Positions 17,810-27,669 of a stretch of DNA of 64,000 nt are shown piece by piece. Origin of the DNA: Leisingera sp. ANG1 (lineage in GTDB: Bacteria; Pseudomonadota; Alphaproteobacteria; Rhodobacterales; Rhodobacteraceae); contig NZ_AFCF02000016.1 in assembly GCF_000203975.2 (NCBI RefSeq), forward strand, positions 1 through 64,000, written 5' to 3'. Both the position numbers and the translations under genes were made by a program. The notes under the pieces were generated by a model. The model had not been told where the DNA came from and made no database searches. It was given only the letters and a program-made list of their open reading frames with translations. Every line of letters begins with the position of its first letter. Within the stretch, counting starts at the first letter, position 1.

Positions 17810-17998
17810 TCAGAACTTCAAGGGCAGAAAGGCCAGTGCCAAGAGGCCCACCGCGGCAGGCAGCCCGTACAGCCAGGCCCGGAAGCGCGCGTTGGGTGCT
17901 TCACTCTTCCAGTTCTGCCGGTACAGGTGGCCGCAGACAACCACCAGGAACACGGTCAGCGCACCGGTCACGGGGGTCAGGTAGAGGCTTTCGAACAT
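17810..17998 (-). CDS. Small membrane protein, 62 residues, unknown
   Basis: Two hydrophobic segments are visible, TPVTGALTVFLVVVCGHLY (about residues 8-26) and WLYGLPAAVGLLALAFLPL (about 42-60), joined by a polar loop RQNWKSEAPNARFRA. I do not recognise the family. It is on the same strand as apbE-nqrM with a 79-base gap and could be part of that transcript. It sits at the boundary of the block that separates the nqr genes. Confidence 0.5.
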   Translation of the reverse strand: MFESLYLTPVTGALTVFLVVVCGHLYRQNWKSEAPNARFRAWLYGLPAAVGLLALAFLPLKF

Positions 17999-18110
17999 GT
18001 TGTTTTTCCGCTGTTGTTAGCGCTCGCGTCATTTCGCCCCTTTCCGGATCATAATCCGCCGCTAAGATGGGGGTATGACCTGATGCAGGATACAGGAGGA
18101 GACCCCGCGC

Positions 18111-18635
18111 ATGGCACCGTTCTCATACCAGCCTCCCACCCGGGGCGACAAGGCCGGGCAGGAAAGCCACAGCCAATCGCCCGAGTCGAATTTGTCGCAC
18201 GGCCAGTCGACCGTCGCCAGTTTGCTGGAGGCCAAGGGCGACGCGATCTTTGCGATCCGCCCCAACGATACGGTCGGCCACGCGGTCGAGGCGCTGAAGG
18301 CAAAGCGCATCGGCGCGTTGGTGGTCACCGACCAGAACGGCGCGCTGCAGGGCATCCTGTCGGAACGCGACATCGTGCGCCGCCTGGCAGACACCCCGGG
18401 CCACACCCTGCCGCAACTGGTTGAGGAGATCATGACCCGCGAGGTCAAGACCTGCGCGCCGGACGACCTGCTGATCGACGTCGCCAAGGTGATGAACGAG
18501 GGCCGCTTCCGCCACCTGCCGGTTCTGAAGGACGGCAAGCTGGCGGGCATGATCACCGTCGGCGACGTGGTGAACTTCCGTCTGAAAGAGCTGGAATACG
18601 AAGCCCTGCGCATGAAGCAGATGATCGTCGGCTGA
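18111..18635 (+). CDS. CBS-domain pair protein
   Basis: A 174-residue protein made of two CBS domains: the first contains AIRPNDTVGHAVEALKAKRIGALVVTDQNGALQGILSERDIV, the second TCAPDDLLIDVAKVMNEGRFRHLPVLKDGKLAGMITVGDVVNF. Stand-alone CBS pairs usually sense adenine nucleotides. The first 35 residues are polar and not typical of the family, so a later start is possible, but AGGAGGAG eleven bases before this ATG supports it. Confidence 0.8.
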   Translation: MAPFSYQPPTRGDKAGQESHSQSPESNLSHGQSTVASLLEAKGDAIFAIRPNDTVGHAVEALKAKRIGALVVTDQNGALQGILSERDIVRRLADTPGHTLPQLVEEIMTREVKTCAPDDLLIDVAKVMNEGRFRHLPVLKDGKLAGMITVGDVVNFRLKELEYEALRMKQMIVG

Positions 18636-19029
18636 GGCTCATACCAAATGGTCCGCCTTCGGGCGGATCACCTCTGGCGGCAGGCCTTGCTGCATCCTGC
18701 CGCCATTCACGCCTTGCGCAGCAATCACCGGTTTGAGCCCAAACTGAATATTCGAAATCCTCGCTGCGTGCGCACACAGCAACCGGAATGCTGCAAACGT
18801 GTGAAGTTCGGTGCCGCCACGCATTGGCAGAACCGGTCATTCATGCAGACCGCGGCGAAGACCCGTCGCTGAATTCACAAGAAACGAAGCAAAGTGGCCA
18901 TCGCCCGAAAGTGATTGAATGTCCGCAATACCAGCGTTTTTGCTTATGTTTTAAAAGAGTAGCTGGCATTGGGCGTTCGTCAGCCCATACAAACAAGCCG
19001 GCTTGGCCGAGGCAAATAACAAAAGGGTT
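18636..19029. other. 394-base intergenic region with a UUCG-capped hairpin
   Basis: Between the CBS protein and a convergent LysR gene. A 9-bp stem capped by TTCG (18649-18670, TCCGCC and GGCGGA core) lies 14 bases after the CBS stop codon and probably terminates or stabilises that transcript. The remainder has no recognisable gene, RNA or repeat and looks less G+C-rich than its surroundings. Confidence 0.4.
18649..18670 (+). terminator. UUCG-tetraloop hairpin after the CBS gene
   Basis: TCCGCC (18652-18657), loop TTCG, GGCGGA (18662-18667), extended by one G-U and two Watson-Crick pairs outward. There is no T-run on the plus strand. Confidence 0.45.
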
Positions 19030-19920
19030 TCAGCAGCGGGCAAAATCAGCCTGGGTGCTTTGGGCTGTCAGCCATTCAATGGCGAGCTGTGTCTTGCGGC
19101 GCGTATGGCTGCCTTTGCGCACGTCCAGGAAATACCCGTGGGTTGGTTTGATGTCTTCGCCGAACAAGCGCACCACTCTGTCTTCGGCCAGATCCTGATC
19201 AATCAGCGGCAGCCATCCGACGATCACGCCCTGGCCTTCGGCCGCGCCGCGCAGCAGAACATTGGCGTCTTCAAACACCGGCCCGCGCAAGGTGTCCGGA
19301 ACCCGCACGCCCATGGCTGAAAACCAGTCCAGCCAGCCCCAATGATTCCGTTGGTGCAGCAACGGCATGTGCAGGAGGTCTGCCGGTGTTTCCACGGGGC
19401 CGAACCGGGTGAGGAAAGCCTCTGAGGCAATCGCCACCGGGCTGAGTTCAAGCAGTTTGACGGCCCCCTCGGGCATCTCCGACATGCGTTCCCAGCGGAT
19501 CACGATATCCACGTTTTCGCGGTCCTGCGCGCCGGGCTGATACGTCGGCACCACTTCCAGCCCGGTTCCGGGGTGCTGTTCCCAGAAATTGCTGATCCGC
19601 GGCATCAGCCAGCGGGCGGTGAAAATGGGGCCGGCGGCAATGCGCACGGTCCTGCGGGTGGTGCGCCGGAGCGCGCGGACGGCATCCTCGAGCATGCCAA
19701 AGGCCTGAACCGCCGTTTCCGCCAGCCGCTGCCCGTCTTCGGTCAGCACCACATCGCGCCCGGAGCGTTTGAACAGCTTGGTGCCGAGCTGCTCCTCAAG
19801 GCCGCGGATGTGGTGGCTGATTGCGGTGGGGGTTACGGACAGAAGCTCCGCCGCAGCGCGGAAGCTGCCCGTGCTGGCGGCGGCTTCGAAGGCGCGCAGG
19901 GCGGAGAGAGACGGCAGCAT
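19030..19920 (-). CDS. LysR-family regulator of the 20-30.8 kb operon (GcvA-like)
   Basis: A 296-residue LysR protein: MLPSLSALRAFEAAASTGSFRAAAELLSVTPTAISHHIRGLEEQLGTKLFKR is the winged HTH, followed by the effector domain. It is divergent from the six-gene MttB operon with only a short gap that contains two LysR-like inverted repeats (19934-19962), so it is very likely the regulator of that operon, with the pathway substrate or an intermediate as inducer. Its GcvA-like type is shared with the LysR genes at 3321 and 47126. Confidence 0.88.
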   Translation of the reverse strand: MLPSLSALRAFEAAASTGSFRAAAELLSVTPTAISHHIRGLEEQLGTKLFKRSGRDVVLTEDGQRLAETAVQAFGMLEDAVRALRRTTRRTVRIAAGPIFTARWLMPRISNFWEQHPGTGLEVVPTYQPGAQDRENVDIVIRWERMSEMPEGAVKLLELSPVAIASEAFLTRFGPVETPADLLHMPLLHQRNHWGWLDWFSAMGVRVPDTLRGPVFEDANVLLRGAAEGQGVIVGWLPLIDQDLAEDRVVRLFGEDIKPTHGYFLDVRKGSHTRRKTQLAIEWLTAQSTQADFARC

Positions 19921-19933
19921 GCGGAATCCATAG

Positions 19934-19962
19934 ATGAGTACAGCTCATTAGTTGCTGAGCAA
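19934..19962. promoter_or_regulatory. LysR-type operator sites
   Basis: ATGAG-TACAG-CTCAT (19934-19948) is an inverted repeat of the LysR T-N11-A form. Four bases on, TTGCT-G-AGCAA (19952-19962) is a perfect second inverted repeat. Both lie in the gap between the LysR start (19920) and the MttB gene (20026). Confidence 0.5.
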
Positions 19963-20025
19963 TGACCATTTGTAAATGGGCGTTTCAAGGGGCACCGTTT
20001 GAAAGAAGTTAGCTGGGCTCATGAA

Positions 20026-21573
20026 ATGGCGGCATCCGGAAAACGAAGGCGGGGGCGTAAGGAACGCCTCCTTGAAGCTGAGGAAGCTGGCAGCGTTTCG
20101 CCGGTCTGGCCCGGCGTTGAAGGCGGGCGGCTGAAACCGCTTGCGCCGGAGGAGGTAGCGCTGGTGGAGGAAACCGCGCTGTCGCTTCTGGAAACGCTGG
20201 GGCTGAGCCAGGCCATTCCGTCCATGATTGACAAGGTCTGCAGCGCCGGCGGGCGGCTGACCGAAGACCGCAGGCTGCTGTTTCCGCGGGTGCTGGTGCA
20301 CTGGGCCGTGGAGGGCGCGCAGAAGGCGTTCACGCTGTGCGGCCAGGAGCCGGAAAACGATCTGCAGATCAGTGGTGCGCGGGTCCACATGTCGACGGGC
20401 GGGGCGGCACCGGGGGTGTTTGACCTCGACACCGGGGCCTATCGCGACTCCACGCTGGCGGACCTCTATGACGCAGCGCGGATTGTCGACCGGATGGAGA
20501 ACATCCATCATTTCAGCCGCTCGGTGGTGGCGCGCGACATCGAGGACAACGCGGTGATGGATCTGAACACCGCCTATGCCTGCCTGATGGGCACCTCCAA
20601 GCATGTTTCGATCTCAATCAGCGCACCGGAGAACGTGCGGCCAATCGCGGAGCTTTGCTACCAAATCGCCGGCGGCGAGGCCGCGTTCCGGGCGCGACCC
20701 TTCCTGACGGTGATGGTCTGCCATGTGGTGCCGCCGATGCGCTTTGCCGAGGAGGCCTGCGAGGTGCTGGAGGCCGCCATAAAGGCAGGGTTCCCGGTGC
20801 AGCTGATCAGCGCTGGCCAGGCCGGGGCAACCAGCCCCGCCACAATCGCCGGGTCGCTGGTGCAGGCGGTTGCCGAAACATTGGCCGGGCTGGTTTTTGC
20901 CCGGCTGGTGGACACGGAGGCCAAGGCGATCTTTGCCCCCAAACCCCTGGTGGCCGATCTGCGCACCGGATCGATGTGCGGCGGCGGCGGCGAGCAGGCA
21001 ATCCTGATGGCGGGCGCGGCGCAGATGGGGCGGCATTTCGGCCTGCCGGTTTCCTCCATCGCGGGGATCACCGATTCCAAATGCCTGGACGCGCAATACG
21101 GCGCCGAGAAATCGCTGGCCGTTGCGATGGCCGCCCATGCAGGGTCCAACATTGTGACCCAGGCAGCGGGCATGCAGGCGAGCCTGCTGGGCGTCAGCCA
21201 TGCGGCCTATGTCAGCGACAATGACCTGCTGGGCAACATCCTGCGCACAATCCGCGGGGTCGAGGCAACGCCGGAAAACACTGCCGCGGATGTGATCGCC
21301 CAGGTGTGCCGCGGCGAAGGTCACTATCTGGGGGAGCAGCACACGTTTGAGCGGATGAAATCAGACTACTTCTATCCGCACATCGGCGACCGCCGGTCTC
21401 CGCGCGAATGGCAGGAGGCTGGCGCCCGGCCGGTGGGCGACGCGGCGCGGGACACAGCCCGTGAAATTCTGGGCACGCATTTTCCGCAGCATGTCAGCGA
21501 TGAGACCGACCGCGCGCTGCGCGCGGTGTTTGATATCCGGCTTTCCCGTGAACAGATTGGCAGGCCCGCATGA
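20026..21573 (+). CDS. Trimethylamine methyltransferase (MttB) family protein, non-pyrrolysine, copy 2
   Basis: A 515-residue MttB-superfamily protein, diverged from the other two in the window. After a basic leader (SGKRRRGRKERL) come VALVEETALSLLETLGL, HMSTGGAAPGVFDLDTGAYR, KPLVADLRTGSMCGGGGEQAILMAGAAQMGRHFGLPVSSIAGITDSK and YLGEQHTFERMKSDYFYPHIGDR. No in-frame amber codon is present. The ATG at 20026 is preferred to a TTG at 19999. It is first of six coupled genes and overlaps the next by four bases. It probably takes a methyl group from the pathway substrate, but its methyl acceptor is not in the window. Confidence 0.85.
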   Translation: MAASGKRRRGRKERLLEAEEAGSVSPVWPGVEGGRLKPLAPEEVALVEETALSLLETLGLSQAIPSMIDKVCSAGGRLTEDRRLLFPRVLVHWAVEGAQKAFTLCGQEPENDLQISGARVHMSTGGAAPGVFDLDTGAYRDSTLADLYDAARIVDRMENIHHFSRSVVARDIEDNAVMDLNTAYACLMGTSKHVSISISAPENVRPIAELCYQIAGGEAAFRARPFLTVMVCHVVPPMRFAEEACEVLEAAIKAGFPVQLISAGQAGATSPATIAGSLVQAVAETLAGLVFARLVDTEAKAIFAPKPLVADLRTGSMCGGGGEQAILMAGAAQMGRHFGLPVSSIAGITDSKCLDAQYGAEKSLAVAMAAHAGSNIVTQAAGMQASLLGVSHAAYVSDNDLLGNILRTIRGVEATPENTAADVIAQVCRGEGHYLGEQHTFERMKSDYFYPHIGDRRSPREWQEAGARPVGDAARDTAREILGTHFPQHVSDETDRALRAVFDIRLSREQIGRPA

Positions 21574-22859
21574 GCAACAGCGAACTGAGCAGCCGCGCCC
21601 GGGCGGCGCTGCCGGGCGGGGTCAGCCACGAACTGCGCTACCGCGCGCCGCATCCGGTCTTCATCGAACGCGCCTCAGGTGCCGAGAAATGGGATGCGGA
21701 GGGGCGCCGCTACATCGATTTCAAGATGGGATCGGCCAGCCAGATGCTGGGCCACGGCCACCCCGCGGTTGTCGAGGCGCTGCAGCGGCAGGCCGACCAA
21801 GCGATTTTCAGCGCCGATTGCCACGCGGCCGAGACCGAATGGGCGGAATGGGTCAACCGGTTGTTTCCCTGCGCCGAACGCACCCGTTTCACCGCATCTG
21901 GCAGCGAGGCAACGATGCTGGCGATGCGGCTGGGCCGCGCCTGGTCCGGCAAGGATCGGGTTCTGAGGGTCGACGGCCACTATCACGGCTGGCACGACCA
22001 TGCGCTCAAAGGTGCCAAGGCGGGCAGTTTGCAGGCCGCGTCCCTGGGGGTGCCGGATGCGGTGAACGGCCTGGTGGAAGTCTGCGCGGCCGATCCACAG
22101 GCGATGCAAGCGGCCCTGCAGGACAACAGCATCGGCACCGTGATTATCGAGGCATCCGGAGCGAATTACGGTTCGGTGCCGCTGTCCGTGGAAACATTGC
22201 GCGCTTTGCATGATGCGGCCCGGGCTGCCGGGGCGGTGCTGATCTTTGATGAGATCATCACCGGCCTGCGCTGGTCGCCCGGCGGGCGGCAGGCGCGCGA
22301 CAGCATCGTGCCGGACCTGACAACGCTGGCCAAGGTGGTGACCGGCGGCCTGCCGGGCGGGGCCGTTTGCGGGCGTGCGGACCTCATGGAGCTGATGAAC
22401 AACGCAGCCGCGCGGGACGGGCTGTCGCCGCCGGTCAGCCACAAGGGAACGTTCAACGGCTCCCCGCTGATTGCCGCGGCCGCCTGTGCTGCGATGCCCT
22501 TGCTGGCCACCGGAGAGGTGCAGGCACAGGCCGATGCCATGGCAGAGCGCCTGAGGGACGGCCTTAATGCGCGGATGGCGCGGCACGGCATCGTGGGATG
22601 CGCCTATGGGGAGAGTTCAACCTGCCATCTTCTGTTTGGGGCAGCAAACCCAGAGGGGCTGAGCCCGGCTGCAATCCGCAACGTGCCGCCTGCCTTGGTG
22701 GCGGGCCTGCGCTGCGGCCTGCTGGCGCGCGGCGTGGATCTGATGAGCCATACCTCCTGCGTGACCTCCGCGGCGCATACCCCGGAGCTGATAGACGAGG
22801 CGCTGGACGCCTTTGATGCGGTGTTTGCCGCGCTTGTTCAGGACGGAGTGCTGCAATGA
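21570..22859 (+). CDS. Class III aminotransferase, glutamate-1-semialdehyde aminomutase-like
   Basis: A 429-residue PLP enzyme resembling glutamate-1-semialdehyde 2,1-aminomutase: LPGGVSHELRYRAPHPVF at the N-terminus, FTASGSEATMLAMRLGRAW, LIFDEIITGLRW with Asp227, and the PLP lysine at residue 255 in TTLAKVVTGGLPGGAVCGR. It overlaps the MttB gene upstream and the flavoenzyme downstream by four bases each. A housekeeping haem role is unlikely in this operon; an amino-transfer or 1,2-amino-shift in a catabolic route is more likely. Confidence 0.87.
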   Translation: MSNSELSSRARAALPGGVSHELRYRAPHPVFIERASGAEKWDAEGRRYIDFKMGSASQMLGHGHPAVVEALQRQADQAIFSADCHAAETEWAEWVNRLFPCAERTRFTASGSEATMLAMRLGRAWSGKDRVLRVDGHYHGWHDHALKGAKAGSLQAASLGVPDAVNGLVEVCAADPQAMQAALQDNSIGTVIIEASGANYGSVPLSVETLRALHDAARAAGAVLIFDEIITGLRWSPGGRQARDSIVPDLTTLAKVVTGGLPGGAVCGRADLMELMNNAAARDGLSPPVSHKGTFNGSPLIAAAACAAMPLLATGEVQAQADAMAERLRDGLNARMARHGIVGCAYGESSTCHLLFGAANPEGLSPAAIRNVPPALVAGLRCGLLARGVDLMSHTSCVTSAAHTPELIDEALDAFDAVFAALVQDGVLQ

Positions 22860-25261
22860 CCCTGCCATCCCGCGCCCGCACCGTGATCATCGGCGGCGGC
22901 GTCATCGGCTGTTCCATCGCATACCACCTGGCCCGCGAAGGGCGGACGGATATCGTGGTGCTGGAGCGCTCCAAACTGACCAGCGGCACCACTTGGCACG
23001 CGGCGGGGCTGGTGCGCCGGCTGCGGCCCTCGGCGACGCTGACCAGGCTGATCAACTACTCGATCGACCTGTATGGCGCGCTGGAAGTGGAGACCGGCCA
23101 GGCCACCGGCTGGACCCAGACAGGCTCGCTGACGCTGGCGACCAACCCGGACCGGCTGACCAATATCAAGCGCCAGGTGTCGCTGGGCCGTGCCTTTGGC
23201 CTGGAGGCCGAGGTGGTGGATGCAGCCCGCGCCAAGGAGCTATGGCCGCTGATCGAGACAAGCGATGTAATCGGCGCGGTCTGGTCGCCAGCGGACGGGC
23301 GGGTGAACCCCTCGGACGTGGCGCTGGCGCTGTCCAAGGGCGCGCGGGCGCGGGGAGTGCAGATCTTTGAGGATACTGCCGTTACGGGCCTGCAGAAAAC
23401 GGGGGGGCGGATTTCCGGCGTCGAGGTGGGTGAGCATCTGATCGAAGCCGACGAGGTGGTCATTGCCTGCGGCCTCTGGTCCCGTGAGGTTGCGGCGATG
23501 GCGGGGGCGCATATGCCGCTCTATGCCTGCGAGCATTTCTACATCCTGACCAAGCCGTTGCAGGAGGTGCAGGCGCTCGGCAAGGGCGCGCATCTGCCGA
23601 CGCTGAACGATCAGGACGCGTTTCTTTATGCCCGTGACGATGTGGAGGGGCTTCTAGTCGGCTGTTTCGAACCGCAGGCCAAGGGGCTGCCCTTGGACCG
23701 GCTGCCCAGGGACTTTTCCTTTGACCTCCTGGATGAGGACTGGGACCACTTCATGCCGATGATGGAAAACGCCCTGCGCCGCATTCCGGCCTTGGAGAAG
23801 GCCGAGGTGCGAATGCTGTTGAACGGGCCGGAAAGCTTCACCCTCGACAGCCAGTTCATGCTGGGTGAAAGCCCAGAGGTGCCGGGGTTGTTCCTGATGG
23901 GCGGCATGAATTCCACTGGCATCGCGCTGGCTGGCGGCGCAGGGCGCGCGATGGCGGAGTGGATCATCGCGGGCGAGCCAACGATGGATCTGAACGAGAC
24001 CGACATCCGCCGCTTCAGCCCGGAGATGAACGTGCTGGGCGCGCTGGAGGCCCGTATTCCCGAGGTGCTGGGCCGCCATTACGACAACCCCTATCCGGGC
24101 CGGTCCATGGAGACCGCCCGCGGCCAGCGCCGCTCGCCCATCCACGCGGGTCTGGTTGCGGCCGGGGCAAGGTTTGAAAGCCGCGGCGGCTGGGAGCGGG
24201 CGGTGCATTTCGGCGGCAAGGCCGCGCATCTGCCGCTGACCTTCGGGGTGCCTGCCTGGCGCGATCAGGTGGGCCGCGAGGTGGAGGCCTGCCGCAACGG
24301 CGCCGCCATCCTGGACCAAAGCGCCTTTGGCAAGATTTGGGTGCAGGGGCCGGATGCCTGCGCCTTCCTCAACCATCTCTGCGCGGCGCAGATGGATATT
24401 GCTGAGGGCCGTATCGCCTACAGTCAGATCCTGAACCGCAAGGGCGGCATCGAAAGCGATGTCACGGTGCAGCGGCACGGGCCGGAGACCTATCTGATGA
24501 TCGCCGGCGCCGGCGAAGTGGTGCGCGATCTGAAACGGATGCGGGAAACCAAGGGGGATTTCCGCGTGGAATTCACCGATGTGACCAGCGGTTATGCAAT
24601 CCTCGGCCTGGCGGGCGCTCAGGCCCGCGCGGTGCTACAGGCGACCTCCAACAGTCCTGTGCCGGACCTGAAACGCTTTCAGTTTGGCCCTGTCGAGATC
24701 GGCCTGGCGCGCGGCTGGGCCGGGCGGCTGAGCTTCACGGGGGAGGTGGGATATGAGCTTTACATCCCCGCCGACATGGCGATGGCGGCCTATGAGTCGC
24801 TGGTGGCAGCAGGGGCAAGCCACGCCGGGCTATACGCCAGCGGCTCGCTGCGAATCGAAAGCGGTTTCCGCGCCTTCGGCCATGAACTGGGCCCCGGCAC
24901 CACGCCGCAGGAGGCCGGGCTGGGGGCATTCTGCGCCTTTGGCACCGGGTTCGCGGGCGAGGAGGCCTTGAAGGACCATACCCCGGAACGCCGGATCGTC
25001 TCGATCCTGTTCGACGACCCGGCGGCGGTCCCGATCCATGACGAGCCGGTTTACTACGGCGGCCAGGTTGCGGGCCAGATCACCTCGGCGGCCTGGAGCT
25101 ACAAATACGGGCGTTCCGTCGCGCTGGCGATGATTGACACGCCGCTGGACCAGCTTGCCATAGACACCGTTGTCTCTGGCTTTGAGGTCGAAATCGCCTG
25201 CACGCGCTTTGCCGCCAAGGCATCGCTGAAACCCGCCAAAGAGGCCTTTTCCCATGACTGA
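22856..25261 (+). CDS. GcvT-fused FAD oxidoreductase (dimethylglycine dehydrogenase-like), copy 1 of the operon
   Basis: 801 residues, the full family length. Domains in order: FAD-binding DAO (TVIIGGGVIGCSIAYHLAREG at about 8-28), the SGTTWHAAGLV motif whose His carries covalent FAD in dimethylglycine dehydrogenase, the GcvT folate domain from about residue 440 (NGAAILDQSAFGKIWVQGPDA) and the GCV_T C-terminal barrel (PVYYGGQVAGQITSAAWSYKYGRSVALAMI). It probably oxidises an N-methyl amine and transfers the carbon to tetrahydrofolate. It overlaps its neighbours by 4 and 8 bases. The pair with the next gene is not an obvious recent duplication. Confidence 0.88.
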   Translation: MTLPSRARTVIIGGGVIGCSIAYHLAREGRTDIVVLERSKLTSGTTWHAAGLVRRLRPSATLTRLINYSIDLYGALEVETGQATGWTQTGSLTLATNPDRLTNIKRQVSLGRAFGLEAEVVDAARAKELWPLIETSDVIGAVWSPADGRVNPSDVALALSKGARARGVQIFEDTAVTGLQKTGGRISGVEVGEHLIEADEVVIACGLWSREVAAMAGAHMPLYACEHFYILTKPLQEVQALGKGAHLPTLNDQDAFLYARDDVEGLLVGCFEPQAKGLPLDRLPRDFSFDLLDEDWDHFMPMMENALRRIPALEKAEVRMLLNGPESFTLDSQFMLGESPEVPGLFLMGGMNSTGIALAGGAGRAMAEWIIAGEPTMDLNETDIRRFSPEMNVLGALEARIPEVLGRHYDNPYPGRSMETARGQRRSPIHAGLVAAGARFESRGGWERAVHFGGKAAHLPLTFGVPAWRDQVGREVEACRNGAAILDQSAFGKIWVQGPDACAFLNHLCAAQMDIAEGRIAYSQILNRKGGIESDVTVQRHGPETYLMIAGAGEVVRDLKRMRETKGDFRVEFTDVTSGYAILGLAGAQARAVLQATSNSPVPDLKRFQFGPVEIGLARGWAGRLSFTGEVGYELYIPADMAMAAYESLVAAGASHAGLYASGSLRIESGFRAFGHELGPGTTPQEAGLGAFCAFGTGFAGEEALKDHTPERRIVSILFDDPAAVPIHDEPVYYGGQVAGQITSAAWSYKYGRSVALAMIDTPLDQLAIDTVVSGFEVEIACTRFAAKASLKPAKEAFSHD

Positions 25262-27665
25262 CACTACCCGCACCACGCAGGTTGCCATCATCGGCGGCGG
25301 TATCATGGGCGTGGCGGCCCAGTTCCAGCTGGCCGAGAACGGCTGGACCGACACGATCCTGTTTGAGAAGGCGGAGCTCACCTCAGGCTCCACCTGGCAC
25401 GCAGCGGGACAGATCGCCCATGCGGTGGGATCGCGCCTGGCGGGCTGGATCAACAAGACCTCGATCGAAACCTACAAACGGGTCGAGCGGGAAACCGGCC
25501 AGAGCATCGGCTGGCATGAGGTGGGCGGATTCCGCATTGCCACCACGGACGATGAGGTCGACTGGATGAAGTCGATCATGGGCGTCGGCAAGCTGCTGGA
25601 CCTGCCGATGGATCTGGTCGGCCCCGAGGAGGTCGCCCGCGTGAACCCCTTCTACAGGGTGGACGGCGTCAAGGCGGCGGTGCGCACCTATGAGGACGGG
25701 CATATTGATCCGTCCTCCGTCACCATGGCATTGGCCGCCGCCACCCGCGCGCGCGGCGCAAGGATCGAGCGGCGCAACCAGGTGCTGGGCGCCTCCCGCA
25801 AGGGGGATATGTGGCTGTTGCGCACGGAAAAAGGCGATGTGCTGGCCGAGCATGTGGTGATCGCTGCGGGCTCTTATGCCAACCAGGTCGGGGCGTGGTT
25901 CGGGCTGAAAATTCCGTCTGTCAGCTGCCTGCACCATTATCTGGTGACAGATACCGTGCCCGAGTTCATGGACCGCCCCGAACTGCCGGTGATGCGCGAC
26001 AATGCCTATGGCGGCTATATTCGTCAGGAGCAGAAATCCGGCCTCATCGGCATTTACGAGGGTCATGTCTGCCCCACCGTCTGGGAGATGCCGCAGGGCG
26101 CGCCCTGGGCTGCGGAGAATGAGCTGTTTGAGGCCGATTACGACTCCATCGGCGATTTTCTGATGGTGGCGTTTGAGAAGATGCCGGTGCTGGCCGACCT
26201 CGGCATCAAACGCGTGGTGCGCGGGGCGATCACCCATACGCCGGACGGCGGCATGCTGGTGGGCCCCTCGGGTGCGCCCAATGTCTGGCTGTCCTGCGGG
26301 TCGTCCATCGGCCTTGCCTGGGGCGGCGGCGCGGGCAAGGTGCTGGCCGATTGGATGGTGCATGGCGAAACCCCGATCAACACCCGCGGTCTTGATCCGC
26401 GCCGGTATGGCAATTTCTCTACCGATCATTTCATTGTTGAGCGCACCAAGGATGAGTTCATGCGCCGCCATGACACCCCTTGCCCCGGCAAGCAGTTCCA
26501 GAGCCTGCGGCCGCTGAAGCGTCACCCGCTGTATGACCGGTTGGCCGCCAAGGGTGCGGTGTTCGGCGAAGTGGCTGGCTGGGAACGCCCGCGCTATTTC
26601 GGCGAGGTTGGCGAAGTAGAGCAGATCGGCTGGGGCCACCAGCCCTGGCACGCCAACGCCATGGCCGAGGCCAAGGCGACGCGTGAAGCGGCAGGTGTCA
26701 TCGACCTCTGTGCCTTTGCCCAGTTCGAGATCACCGGCAAGGACGCAGGCAAGCTGCTGGACCGCCTCTCGGCCAACAAGATCCCGGCCAAGGACGGCCG
26801 GATGAGCCTGAACCACCTGCTGACCGAAAAGGGCCGCTTCGAGACTGAGATCACCATCTGGCGCATAGCTGAGAACCGCTTTTTCACCGGCTCGCCCATC
26901 GCCCGCTGCAACCCGGACTTCGATTGGATCAAGTCGCACATCCGTGACGGCGAAGACGTGCAGATGATCAACCGCACCCACGACTGGGGCATGCTGGCGC
27001 TTTCCGGCCCGGCCTCGCGCCGGATCATGGCAGAGCTGACGGATGCGGACCTCACGAACCGGGCGTTCCCCTGGCTGTCCGGGCAGGAGATCACCGTGGC
27101 CGGCATCCCGTGCTATGCGCTGCGGGTCTCTTTCGTGGGCGAACTGGGGTGGGAGCTGCACGCGCCGTTGGAGCAGGCCGGCGAACTCTACGACGCGCTG
27201 TTTGCAGCTGGCGAAAAACACGGGCTGACCGATCTGGGGTCTTATGCCTTCAACGGCATGCGGATGGAGAAGGCCTACCGTGCCTCCGGCGAGCTGACCA
27301 CCGACGCGGGGCCGCTGGATGTGGGGCTGGAGCGGTTTGTGGCGGCGGAGGGCCGGGAGTTTCTGGGCAAGGAAGCCTTGCTGCCCCGCGATCCGGGCTG
27401 GGAGCTGTTCTACGCGGAACTGTATTCTGACGGCGTTGATATCCACGGCGGCGAGCCGGTGCTGCGGGAGGGAAAGCCCGTCGGCCTGACCACCTCCGGC
27501 GGTTATGGCTACACGGTTGGCAAATCGCTGGGCTGGCTGTTTGTCCGCAAGGGCACCCCGCGCGAAGGGCTGACCGTGCAGATCCTGAACCGGGAATTTC
27601 CCGTCACCATCCATGTTGAAGCAGTTTTTGACCCGCAGAACCTGCAGCCCCGATCCGAGGATTGA
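25254..27665 (+). CDS. GcvT-fused FAD oxidoreductase (dimethylglycine dehydrogenase-like), copy 2 of the operon
   Basis: 803 residues. VAIIGGGIMGVAAQFQLAENGWTDTILFEKAELTSGSTWHAAGQIAHA gives the FAD fold and the flavin-linking His. The GcvT half has MAEAKATREAAGVIDLCAFAQFEITGKDA, SFVGELGWELHAP, MEKAYRASGELTTDAGPLDVGLERFV and SGGYGYTVGKSLGWLFV. Its C-terminal half resembles the partial enzyme at the left edge of the window more than the preceding gene. Two such enzymes in series would fit stepwise removal of two N-methyl groups from one substrate; this is inference. Confidence 0.88.
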   Translation: MTDTTRTTQVAIIGGGIMGVAAQFQLAENGWTDTILFEKAELTSGSTWHAAGQIAHAVGSRLAGWINKTSIETYKRVERETGQSIGWHEVGGFRIATTDDEVDWMKSIMGVGKLLDLPMDLVGPEEVARVNPFYRVDGVKAAVRTYEDGHIDPSSVTMALAAATRARGARIERRNQVLGASRKGDMWLLRTEKGDVLAEHVVIAAGSYANQVGAWFGLKIPSVSCLHHYLVTDTVPEFMDRPELPVMRDNAYGGYIRQEQKSGLIGIYEGHVCPTVWEMPQGAPWAAENELFEADYDSIGDFLMVAFEKMPVLADLGIKRVVRGAITHTPDGGMLVGPSGAPNVWLSCGSSIGLAWGGGAGKVLADWMVHGETPINTRGLDPRRYGNFSTDHFIVERTKDEFMRRHDTPCPGKQFQSLRPLKRHPLYDRLAAKGAVFGEVAGWERPRYFGEVGEVEQIGWGHQPWHANAMAEAKATREAAGVIDLCAFAQFEITGKDAGKLLDRLSANKIPAKDGRMSLNHLLTEKGRFETEITIWRIAENRFFTGSPIARCNPDFDWIKSHIRDGEDVQMINRTHDWGMLALSGPASRRIMAELTDADLTNRAFPWLSGQEITVAGIPCYALRVSFVGELGWELHAPLEQAGELYDALFAAGEKHGLTDLGSYAFNGMRMEKAYRASGELTTDAGPLDVGLERFVAAEGREFLGKEALLPRDPGWELFYAELYSDGVDIHGGEPVLREGKPVGLTTSGGYGYTVGKSLGWLFVRKGTPREGLTVQILNREFPVTIHVEAVFDPQNLQPRSED

Positions 27666-27669
27666 GACC